Shown in pieces: positions 1-6,961 of a stretch of DNA of 20,286 bases. A model generated the notes under the pieces. It did no database searches, was not told the DNA's origin, and was given only the letters and a program-made list of their open reading frames with translations. Position numbers and translations under genes: made by a program. Numbering within the stretch: position 1 is the first letter of the stretch; each line of letters starts with the position of its first letter. This DNA is from Saprospiraceae bacterium (GTDB taxonomy: Bacteria; Bacteroidota; Bacteroidia; Chitinophagales; Saprospiraceae): positions 1-20,286 of the forward strand of contig JADKGF010000038.1 of assembly GCA_016717105.1 (NCBI GenBank), given 5' to 3'.

Positions 1-405
1 TTAAAGAATGTCATTCCTTTAAACGCACCTACCGCTTTTTCAACATATTCAAAAGTTGATGATTTATCCTTAAATACTAATTATATCAAAAGGCGCAATA
101 CTTGTACCTAAAGCAGTATAGCTGTTATCGTGTGAAAAAACAGAAAAATCTGGACTTTAAAACCTGACTGCTAAATTTATAACCTGTAGCTTTAGTACCT
201 GCAGATGTACCATCAGAATAATAAAGATTTGTATCATTATTTAGTCGATAGAAAATACCACTATTGTCTGAATAAATTATTCTATCTGTAAAAAAGACCA
301 ATCATTTTTGATACCTTCCATAAAATATGCAGTTTGACTTATGATGCTTTGTTTTAAACTAAAACAAATAACTAAATTTAATATGTTTCTTATTAATTGA
401 TTCAT
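1..405 (-). pseudogene. Secreted protein with a DGT-repeat-like motif, N-terminal part, frameshifted and cut by the window edge
   Basis: Reading from the ATG at 405 on the minus strand gives a signal-peptide-like start (MNQLIRNILNLVICFSLKQS) followed by coding-like sequence split over three frames. Continuity is lost near 290-295 (a run of six A on the plus strand where seven would keep the frame), near 154-162 and near 71-83. Joining the frames gives stretches such as TDRIIYSDNSGIFYRLNND, then YYSDGTSAGTKATGYKFSS, then FKDKSSTFEYVEKAVGAF. The S-DGT-xAGT pattern resembles the ELWxxDGT repeats of secreted Bacteroidota proteins, so a surface or secreted beta-repeat protein is likely; its partner or substrate is unknown. 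The left edge cuts the gene, so full length cannot be judged. Either this is a decayed gene or the sequence holds base-calling slips. That the region is coding is fairly sure; the family is tentative. Confidence 0.5.
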
Positions 406-434
406 TTTTTATGTTTATTAGTTTTATAATAGTG

Positions 435-442
435 CAAATTTA
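435..442 (-). promoter_or_regulatory. Bacteroidota -7 box (TAAATTTG) for the left-edge gene
   Basis: On the minus strand the sequence reads TAAATTTG, an exact fit to TAnnTTTG, ending 29 bases before the ATG at 405. I see no TTG at the proper distance upstream, so only the -7 half is supported. Confidence 0.4.
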
Positions 443-561
443 CTAAAATAGTCAAAACATTAAGTATTTAAAGATTATCTTTTAATAAAACAATAGCGCA
501 GAAACTCATCACTTTTTTTACCAATTTACTTTCTTTTGACATGCAAGTCAACAAGTCCTTT

Positions 562-569
562 TATCTTTG
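562..569 (+). promoter_or_regulatory. Bacteroidota -7 box (TATCTTTG) for gmhA-hddC
   Basis: TATCTTTG fits TAnnTTTG exactly and lies 18 bases before the gmhA ATG at 588. A TTTTG at 534-538 could be the -33 element, but the 23-base gap is longer than the usual 19-21. Transcription would begin near 576, which argues against a start at the in-frame TTG at 567 because that codon falls inside the box. Confidence 0.55.
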
Positions 570-587
570 CAAAAAATCAAATACAAC

Positions 588-1178
588 ATGATATCAAATC
601 ATGACAGCGCTGTAAAGGCAATCATAGGTGCATCCATCAAGGTAAAACAAGATATTTTAATAGATGCTGACCTGCTTCTTAGTATAGAAAAAGCAGTATT
701 CGTGATCTTAACTGCTTTAAAATCAGGCAATAAAATTTTATTTTGTGGCAATGGTGGTAGTGCTGCCGATGCCCAACACTTGGCAGCAGAATTTAGTGGT
801 AGATTTTATCAAGATCGTAAAGCTTTGCCTGCGGAGGCACTTCATGTCAATACATCCTATCTCACAGCAGTAGCCAATGATTACAGTTTTGATGTGGTGT
901 ACTCGAGATTGGTGGATGGTATCGGCAATCCTGGCGATGTACTCGTCGGGCTATCTACCAGCGGCAATAGTAAGAATATCATAAACGCACTTGAGACGGC
1001 AAGTACCAAAAGTATGTCCACGATCTCTTTTACTGGTGCTACAGGTGGCAAGATGAAGGATATTTCTGATATTTTGATCAATGTCCCTTCAACAGATACA
1101 CCCAGAATCCAAGAATCACACATCATGATAGGACACATCATTTGCCAGTTGGTAGAAGAAAAATATTTTCATCAATGA
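588..1178 (+). CDS. gmhA: Sedoheptulose-7-phosphate isomerase (D-glycero-D-manno-heptose-7-phosphate synthase)
   Basis: This cytoplasmic SIS-domain isomerase converts sedoheptulose 7-phosphate to D-glycero-D-manno-heptose 7-phosphate, the first step towards activated heptose for LPS, O-antigen or S-layer glycans. The product has 196 residues, the usual length for GmhA. Visible motifs are the phosphosugar loop GNGGSAADAQ (about 54-63) followed by HLAAEF, the second SIS loop STSGNS in mid-protein, and the C-terminal TPRIQESH-IMIGH segment typical of GmhA. I chose the ATG at 588 because the reading frame upstream overlaps a clear promoter box. The last codon and stop overlap the next gene's ATG as ATGA at 1175-1178, which implies translational coupling with hddC. 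The reading frame is intact. GmhA versus another SIS isomerase: the heptose-specific neighbour makes GmhA the best call. Confidence 0.9.
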   Translation: MISNHDSAVKAIIGASIKVKQDILIDADLLLSIEKAVFVILTALKSGNKILFCGNGGSAADAQHLAAEFSGRFYQDRKALPAEALHVNTSYLTAVANDYSFDVVYSRLVDGIGNPGDVLVGLSTSGNSKNIINALETASTKSMSTISFTGATGGKMKDISDILINVPSTDTPRIQESHIMIGHIICQLVEEKYFHQ

Positions 1179-1887
1179 CCATGATTAGCGAGGCAGTTAT
1201 TTTGGCTGGTGGATTGGGCACGAGGTTAAAATCTGCAGTTCCTGATCTACCCAAATGTATGGCTCCTGTCGCAGGAAGGCCATTCATTGATTATGTTATT
1301 CAAGAATTATTGGATCAAAAAGTCAGTAAAATTATCTTTTCTTTAGGCTATATGCATGAATTCGTCTTACAGCATTTGAATGAAAAATGGCCTGATTTGC
1401 ATTATGAATATTGTATAGAAACTAGCCCTTTAGGAACAGGCGGCGCTATACATCTTGCGTCTCGACAAGTACAAGAAGACCATTTTGTCGTGGTCAATGG
1501 AGACACATTATTTCGGTAGATCTTGCATCCATGTATGGACAACACCTACACTTGCAAGCATTTATCACGCTGGCGCTCAAACCTATGCAGCATTTCGATC
1601 GATATGGTAGCGTGATATTGGACGAAAGTCAAACCATCATTTCATTTAAGGAAAAGACCTTTATAGCGGATGGATTGATCAATGGTGGTACGTACATCAT
1701 ACAAAAATCAACGTTCCAACAATTGCAACTGCCTGAAGTATTTTCATTTGAAAAAGATGTATTGGAAACCCATATCGAAAACCGAATGCTCAAGGGATTT
1801 GTTTCTAATGAATACTTTATAGATATCGGAATTCCCGAAGATTTCTTGCGTGCTTCTAATGATCTTAAAGATTATTTTAAACATTAA
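1175..1887 (+). CDS. hddC: D-glycero-alpha-D-manno-heptose-1-phosphate guanylyltransferase (one frameshift)
   Basis: This cytoplasmic nucleotidyltransferase would form GDP-D-glycero-alpha-D-manno-heptose from heptose 1-phosphate and GTP. The N-terminus shows the nucleotide-binding signature LAGGLGTRL (residues 10-18) followed by the PKCMAPVAGRPF segment; VVNGDTLF carries the metal-binding Asp, and the C-terminal half has INGGTYI and FIDIGIPEDFLRA. The frame breaks near 1513-1518: the first part stops at a TAG at 1517-1519, while VDLASMYGQH continues in the next frame. One extra G in the CGG before the break restores a 237-residue protein of normal length, so a lost homopolymer base is the likely cause. 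The first ATG at 1175 overlaps the gmhA stop; a second ATG is at 1181. HddC is preferred over other sugar nucleotidyltransferases because of the coupled gmhA. Whether the gene works in the cell depends on the frameshift being an artefact. Confidence 0.8.
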
Positions 1888-1916
1888 CCCTTTCACCAAA
1901 ATCCTTAATCATTACC

Positions 1917-3335
1917 ATGGAGTTTATCAGTGTTTTTGATGTATTTAAAATCGGTGTCGGACCGTCTTCGTCCCATACATTAGGCCCTTGGAAAGCAGCA
2001 TTGAGATTTGTAGAAAGTTGTACCAAAGCAGGATTTATTGAGCAGAATACAACTCTTTCCGTATCATTGTACGGCTCGTTGTCACTGACAGGTAAGGGAC
2101 ACGCTACTGATCTTGCAGTGATGATGGGATTGGCTGGTTATGATCCGGTTACAGTGGACACAAAATCTATTACCGATATTATTGATGGTATTAAAGCACA
2201 AAAATCCTTGACAATCAATAGCAAAAGAATTTTATTTGATGCTGAAAATGCGATAAGATTTGAACATGAGTTTTTACCATTCCATGCCAATGGTATGATA
2301 TTTTTGGCTGAAAAAGCTGATGGTACAGTATTTTCAGAGACCTACTATTCGATAGGTGGAGGATTTATCATTTGGGAAGGAGAAGAAATGTCCACGTTCG
2401 AGAATGCACCTGATCATCCCTATCCTATTCAAAACAGCCTAGAATTGCTAGCCTATTGCAAAAAGCATGATAAAACGATATCTGACATCGTATTTGAAAA
2501 TGAACTTGTAGATCGCTCCGAAAAGGAAATACGCGAAGGTTTACTGACTATCTGGCGTGTAATGCTAGACAGTATGTACTTAGGCTGTCATACGGATGGA
2601 TATTTACCTGGTGCGCTGAAGGTAAAGCGAAGAGCTTCAGACGTTACCAAAAAGCTCATGCAATCTGAAACAACCTACCAAAATGCCGATGAATGGTTAA
2701 AAGCTATCCAAGCTACCAATCCCAATTTTCAAGATGTGATGAAATGGGTAGGAAGTTTTGGTATCGGTGTCAATGAGGTGAATGCTGCTTTTGGACGTGT
2801 AGTAACTGCACCAACCAATGGAAGTGCCGGTGTCATCCCTGCTGTGCTTATGTATTATCTTTGTTTTGTCAATAAATCCGCAGGTAATGATGAGATTGTA
2901 AGATTTTTACTCACCGCTGGAGAAATCGGCTCTATCTTCAAAAAAGGTTCTACAATCTCTGCGGCTATGGGTGGCTGTCAAGCTGAAATAGGTGTCTCAT
3001 CAGCAATGGCTGCAGCTGGATTGACCGAGTTGATGGGTGGCAGTCCAGAACAGTGTACCATCGCAGCTGAAGTAGCTATGGAGCATCATCTAGGCATGAC
3101 CTGCGACCCAATAGGTGGCTTAGTTCAGGTTCCATGTATAGAACGCAACTCTATGGGTGCCATCAAGGCTATAAATGCGACAGCAATAGCACTAGATAGA
3201 AATCCAGAAGATATAAAAGTGCCTTTGGACAATGTCATCACCACAATGTGGGAAACAGCCAAGGATATGAACCGAAAATATAAAGAAACTCCAGAAGGAG
3301 GATTGGCTACAGCCGTGAATATTATTGATTGTTAA
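1917..3335 (+). CDS. sdaA: L-serine ammonia-lyase (L-serine dehydratase), iron-sulfur dependent, single chain
   Basis: This cytoplasmic enzyme deaminates L-serine to pyruvate and ammonia using a [4Fe-4S] cluster. The 472-residue chain contains both parts of the family: the beta domain at the N-terminus (KIGVGPSSSHTLGPW near residue 10, and GSLSLTGKGHATD) and the alpha domain from about residue 170. Cluster cysteines are visible at 354 (GGCQAE), 396 (MTCDP) and 407 (VPCIERN). Their spacing of 42 and 11 is what I recall for the Legionella enzyme, and the chain ends in Cys472 (IIDC), matching that enzyme's C-terminal cysteine which folds back into the active site. The start ATG lies 29 bases after hddC without a visible promoter, so co-transcription with gmhA-hddC is likely although the pathways differ. 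The gene ends 5 bases from the convergent sugar transferase. Confidence 0.95.
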   Translation: MEFISVFDVFKIGVGPSSSHTLGPWKAALRFVESCTKAGFIEQNTTLSVSLYGSLSLTGKGHATDLAVMMGLAGYDPVTVDTKSITDIIDGIKAQKSLTINSKRILFDAENAIRFEHEFLPFHANGMIFLAEKADGTVFSETYYSIGGGFIIWEGEEMSTFENAPDHPYPIQNSLELLAYCKKHDKTISDIVFENELVDRSEKEIREGLLTIWRVMLDSMYLGCHTDGYLPGALKVKRRASDVTKKLMQSETTYQNADEWLKAIQATNPNFQDVMKWVGSFGIGVNEVNAAFGRVVTAPTNGSAGVIPAVLMYYLCFVNKSAGNDEIVRFLLTAGEIGSIFKKGSTISAAMGGCQAEIGVSSAMAAAGLTELMGGSPEQCTIAAEVAMEHHLGMTCDPIGGLVQVPCIERNSMGAIKAINATAIALDRNPEDIKVPLDNVITTMWETAKDMNRKYKETPEGGLATAVNIIDC

Positions 3336-3340
3336 AATGT

Positions 3341-4762
3341 TTACTTTCCTTTACCTTGGATAAGCACCAATACCGTGTAAAACAAAATCTTAATATCTAA
3401 AGAGAGCGACATGTTTTCTATGTATAGAATATCAAACTTCAAGCGTTGGATCATCTGCTGCACATTGGAAGCGTAGCCGTATTTTACTTGTCCCCAAGAT
3501 GTGATACCTGGTCGAACTTTTAGAAGATGCTTATAATGTGGCGCTTCCTTAGATATCAAGTCAATATAATACTTGCGCTCAGGTCTCGGACCTACGATCG
3601 ACATATCTCCTTTGATTACATTAAAAAATTGTGGAATCTCGTCTATCCGCCATTTTCTCATCACCTTGCCCCAAGGTGTCACACGGTCATCTGCATCACT
3701 GGAAAGTTGTGGTCCGTTTTTCTCTGATTCCAGATACATAGACCTGAATTTGATGATATTAAAAGGTTTGCCATTTATACCAATGCGTTCCTGAGTGTAA
3801 AAGATTGGGCCTTGTGATGAAAGTTTTACCCTGATGATACTCATTAAGATAACCGGAGAAAGGATCACAATCGCTATGATGCTGATAAAATAATCCATCA
3901 GTCGTTTTACCACTTTTTGCCAATTGGGCATCAATTCCTGATCTATCTCAATCAATACCGCACCATAAATGTGGTTCATCTTTACGGTACCAAGCATGAT
4001 GTCATACGTATCAGGTATCACTTTTATCAAAATCTGGTCAGAATAATCAAAAAGCGCATCCAAAATGCTCTTGAGTTTGTTGTGTTCGGATGTTTCTACC
4101 GCGATGATGACTTCTTCGATTTTGTATTCATTCATCACGCGCTCCATATCATTGAGCTTACCTAGCTTGGGTAGATATGCTTCCAGATGGTTGCTACTAC
4201 GACCATTACTATCTAGAAACCCAGAAAAATGATGGCCCAAACTATAAGGTCTGCTTTTTATCTCTTCGTATAGGTCCACAGCATTTTTATCGCCACCTAT
4301 TATGAGTGTATTGTATGTCACCTTACCACTTTTGAGTCTCCGGCTGGCTACAGTAAGGATGATCATGCGAAAGATGGATGTTATCGTAAAATGGAGGAGA
4401 AATAACCGGGCAAATAAGGAAAAATATGATGTAAATTGTAATACTTTGTCATCCATTAACACTGAAAAAAACAACAATAATACGCCCAAAAACGTCGTAA
4501 AAAATGTACTTTTTAATGTCTCAAGCCTAGAATACCGGTAAATATCGCGGTACTTGTCGAAGATAGAATATATGACCATCCAGATGATCGGTATCAATAT
4601 GAGTCCTTGCCATAGTCTGGCATCTTTAAATATCTCTTCCCATGTGATACCAGGTGTTTCCGTTTGTTTTCTGTACATAAAGAAAAGCAGCCACGATAGG
4701 AATGCAGCGATAAAATCACCAACTCTGTATATGACCAATTCTAATTTTCTTTGCTCCTTCAT
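3341..4762 (-). CDS. Polyprenyl-phosphate sugar-1-phosphate transferase (exopolysaccharide/O-antigen initiating enzyme)
   Basis: This inner-membrane enzyme moves a sugar 1-phosphate from a nucleotide sugar to undecaprenyl phosphate, the first step of many exopolysaccharide, capsule or O-antigen units. The 473 residues follow the WcaJ/WbaP plan: about four hydrophobic segments in the first 140 residues, a soluble Rossmann-like domain (TLIIGGDKNAVDLYEEIKS, from about 150), then a C-terminal sugar transferase domain from about 286. The last has a membrane re-entrant segment, the YTQERIG and FRSM motifs, the catalytic Asp-Glu in RIDEIPQFFN, GDMSIVGPRPE and VRPGITSWGQV. The reading frame is intact. 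It starts 5 bases after the upstream lipoprotein's stop, so the two are one transcription unit. The sugar used cannot be told from sequence; hexose 1-phosphate is the usual choice for the family. Confidence 0.92.
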   Translation of the reverse strand: MKEQRKLELVIYRVGDFIAAFLSWLLFFMYRKQTETPGITWEEIFKDARLWQGLILIPIIWMVIYSIFDKYRDIYRYSRLETLKSTFFTTFLGVLLLFFSVLMDDKVLQFTSYFSLFARLFLLHFTITSIFRMIILTVASRRLKSGKVTYNTLIIGGDKNAVDLYEEIKSRPYSLGHHFSGFLDSNGRSSNHLEAYLPKLGKLNDMERVMNEYKIEEVIIAVETSEHNKLKSILDALFDYSDQILIKVIPDTYDIMLGTVKMNHIYGAVLIEIDQELMPNWQKVVKRLMDYFISIIAIVILSPVILMSIIRVKLSSQGPIFYTQERIGINGKPFNIIKFRSMYLESEKNGPQLSSDADDRVTPWGKVMRKWRIDEIPQFFNVIKGDMSIVGPRPERKYYIDLISKEAPHYKHLLKVRPGITSWGQVKYGYASNVQQMIQRLKFDILYIENMSLSLDIKILFYTVLVLIQGKGK

Positions 4763-4767
4763 CCGGA

Positions 4768-5622
4768 TCAGAAATGCACGTGTTTATAATTATCGATGTA
4801 AATTTTGGATTCTTCATTCAAATCCGTTTTGGTAAAAGCAAGCAACACCGAATATTTTTCATAATCTTGTGTTGACAATTTATCCGTTACATCTACATAT
4901 ATCTTATTCCAGCTGTCCTTGCCAGGTACAAACAGAAAGTATTCAATCTTGATGATACCATTTGTGGTCTTTGCCAATCCTACGGCAATTTCACCATCAC
5001 CTTTATAATCAAATTCTATATAACTAGCACCTCTGGAATTTTGACCAGCAAAAATCTCAGTACTCGAAGCTACTTCAACAAATTTCAAATCTGATGACAA
5101 TGTCACTTCACCTGAGTAACTACCTAAACTAGAAGTCACATTAGTTGGTTTTATGAAAGTCAATGGATTGGCATCTATATCATTGTTAAATGTATTAGAA
5201 TTTTCAAAGCTTTCTTCCACAGCAAATTTTGTACCTTCTATATAAGTAAATGCCAATGGGATGGTAATTTCATCACCTACATTTGGTTTAATTTTCTTGA
5301 CTATTGACTTGTAAAATGGGTAAAAAACGGGTTGGTCATTCATACCATTATTCCTAATACCTGCAAAGATGGTAATTTCCGTTTCGGCACCAGTAAAATT
5401 AACAGGTACTTTAGCTGGCAATGGGAATATACCCAGAATCTGTCCATCCGCAAAAACCCACACTTCTGTAATCTTATGTGTATCCTTTGTTTGGGTAGGA
5501 CTAGTCACTGTCGGATTTTCCAATTTTAAGAAAAAAGGTAACGGTTCGTCATTGTCGGTAAGACCACAAGAACTAAAAACTAAACATGTCGATATTATCA
5601 CTAAAAACTGTACTAACCTCAC
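4768..5622 (-). CDS. Lipoprotein of unknown function, polysaccharide operon
   Basis: The 284-residue product begins with a hydrophobic signal (MRLVQFLVIISTCLVFSSC), with a lipobox whose lipidated cysteine is Cys19, followed by an acidic stretch (TDNDEP) that in Bacteroidota is compatible with export to the outer membrane. The rest is rich in beta-type sequence without a motif I can name. The N-terminal part (ITEVWVFADGQILGIFPLP) looks like an immunoglobulin-like or DUF-type domain. The C-terminal part (IEFDYKGDGEIAVGL, then YIDNYKHVHF) resembles a beta-sandwich or jelly roll. The ATG at 5622 overlaps the stop of the oxidoreductase (ATGA, 5619-5622) and the stop is 5 bases before the sugar transferase, so it is translationally coupled on both sides. 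A role in assembly or export of the polymer is inferred from position only. Confidence 0.85.
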   Translation of the reverse strand: MRLVQFLVIISTCLVFSSCGLTDNDEPLPFFLKLENPTVTSPTQTKDTHKITEVWVFADGQILGIFPLPAKVPVNFTGAETEITIFAGIRNNGMNDQPVFYPFYKSIVKKIKPNVGDEITIPLAFTYIEGTKFAVEESFENSNTFNNDIDANPLTFIKPTNVTSSLGSYSGEVTLSSDLKFVEVASSTEIFAGQNSRGASYIEFDYKGDGEIAVGLAKTTNGIIKIEYFLFVPGKDSWNKIYVDVTDKLSTQDYEKYSVLLAFTKTDLNEESKIYIDNYKHVHF

Positions 5623-6351
5623 GCTTCATCTATTTTTTCCTGAATAAGTTGTGCAAGATGCAAGGCCCTATATCCATCTTGTATGGTGACAGTGACCGAC
5701 GAGTTACCAGATACTGCTTCAAAAAAGTCATTAAGTTCATCTTCTATGGCATTATTTTGCATGATCGGTGGTGTCTCTACTATAATACGTTTCAAACCCG
5801 TATTTGTATGCATCGTCATACCCGAAAAATTGTCGCCTTCGATATGATTCTCTATTTTTATGACTTGAGCATCCTTATCTAGAAAATCCAAACTGATGTA
5901 GGCATCATCCTGAAAAATCCGAATCTTGCGCATATTTTTGAGGCTTATCCTGCTGGCTGTGAGATTTGCTACAGATCCATTGACAAATTCAATACGGGCA
6001 TTGCATATAAACTTGCACGATTACATTATATTTGATGGCTAGTGATACCAATTCTCGGGCTTGTTCGGTAGTTTCAGTGAGTGGTTTTTCGATAAAAATG
6101 TGTTTCCCTTTGATAATGGCTTTTTTGGCTATTTCAAAATGAAAAACGGTCGGGCTGACGATATCGATGCAGTCCACGGCATCCAACATGCTGTCAAAGT
6201 CTCGGAAAGCTTTGACATTATATTCTGTTGCTATCTGATCGCTTACTTCCTGATTGGTATCAAAAAATCCTTCGACTATAAATTTTGTTTTCAATAAGCA
6301 CCTTAGGTGAATCTTCCCAAGATGTCCTACCCCGACAAGTCCTATTCTCAA
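5619..6351 (-). pseudogene. Gfo/Idh/MocA-family oxidoreductase with internal deletion and frame change
   Basis: Two fragments of one NAD(P)-dependent oxidoreductase gene are visible. The N-terminal piece (6351 to about 6010) has the Rossmann motif GLVGVGHLGKIH (residues 5-15) and EKP at 88-90, ending at YNVIVQV. The C-terminal piece, in another frame from about 6002, begins ARIEFVNGSVANLTASRISL and runs to IQEKIDEA. In family members I recall, about 90 residues lie between these points: the conserved ERFNP region, the catalytic HDID-like motif and the start of the C-terminal domain. All are absent here, so about 240 of the expected 320-330 residues remain. The only usable start is TTG at 6351, since an in-frame TAA lies two codons upstream. 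As written, the gene cannot give an active enzyme. It may be a real deletion or an assembly collapse. The intact protein would probably act on a sugar nucleotide or related substrate. Confidence 0.75.
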
Positions 6352-6362
6352 TGTTTAATGTT

Positions 6363-6803
6363 TTAAATTCGTTTTAAAATGAAGCCCATCATCGTAATAA
6401 GCAATACCAAAACTACCGCAATAGACAATGATCTCCGAATATTCCCTATAAACATCAGGATTTCGCTATTGAACTTTGGGTATTTGGGCAAATTTCTTTT
6501 TCCAACTTCTGCTTATTGAAAATATGGGAACTATCAAACTCTATTTTGTTTTGCACCAACGTTTTATATAATTTAAAAACTTTTACTCTAAAATAAATAT
6601 TGAGAAATAAAAGCGCTAAAAATATGCCTATAATAAAAAAAATAAGTACGTCTGCCATGTTCCCCTTTGCTAAGTTGGGCAAAACTAACAAAAAAGAAGT
6701 GATTTCCAAAGCAAATCAGAAAAGGCATGCTGACATAAAACATAATTTTTAATAATTTTGTCCAATAGTCGAGCTCAAATCTCCTTGAAAATGATTTAAA
6801 CAT
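6363..6803 (-). CDS. Small membrane protein of unknown function (probably frameshifted)
   Basis: I do not recognise the family. Hydrophobic segments are clear in three pieces. From ATG 6803 comes MFKSFSRRFELDYWTKLLKI then FYVSMPFLICFG. In the next frame comes SFLLVLPNLAKGNMADVLIF with FIIGIFLALLFLNIYF, then a soluble KVFKLYKTLVQNKIEFDSSH section. In the first frame again comes PKYPKFNSEILMFIGNIRRS with a last membrane segment (IAVVLVLLITMMGFI), stopping at 6363. The slips fall near 6663-6715 and 6488-6495, the second beside TTT. An alternative is a 98-residue two-segment protein starting at ATG 6658 after AAGGGG, needing only the second correction. The gene ends 11 bases before the oxidoreductase start and so looks like the first gene of the minus-strand polysaccharide operon. 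Confidence 0.5.
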
Positions 6804-6865
6804 GATAATCTCAGGTCAAAATATTTTACTATTTTACGATCGCATTCCAATTTTATTTAATCTGT

Positions 6866-6890
6866 ATTACCTTCATTACATATATATTAC
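6866..6890 (+). repeat. Three ATTAC direct repeats upstream of the TPR gene promoter
   Basis: ATTAC occurs at 6866-6870, 6875-6879 and 6886-6890, just upstream of the -7 box at 6904. Spacings are 9 and 11 bases, about one helical turn. In AT-rich DNA this could be chance; an activator site is one reading. Confidence 0.25.
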
Positions 6891-6903
6891 CAATAAATAG
6901 TAG

Positions 6904-6911
6904 TATATTTG
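6904..6911 (+). promoter_or_regulatory. Bacteroidota -7 box (TATATTTG) for the TPR-barrel operon
   Basis: TATATTTG fits TAnnTTTG and lies 50 bases before the ATG at 6962. No TTG sits at -33, so an activator may be needed or the element is weak. The stretch 6804-6961 between the two divergent operons holds no gene. Confidence 0.4.
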
Positions 6912-6961
6912 CGTTTTTTATATTCGGACCAATTATTTTTTCATTGCCGAAATCGCTTAAT

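Noticed and set aside
567..587. Upstream TTG start of gmhA at 567
   Set aside because: The codon lies inside the TATCTTTG promoter box; the ATG at 588 gives the usual GmhA length.
881..1141. Minus-strand frame of 86 codons inside gmhA
   Set aside because: Shadow of the gmhA coding frame.
3527..4541. Plus-strand open frames of 66-82 codons inside the sugar transferase gene
   Set aside because: They are antisense to a well-supported gene, have low-complexity or odd composition, and show no motif.
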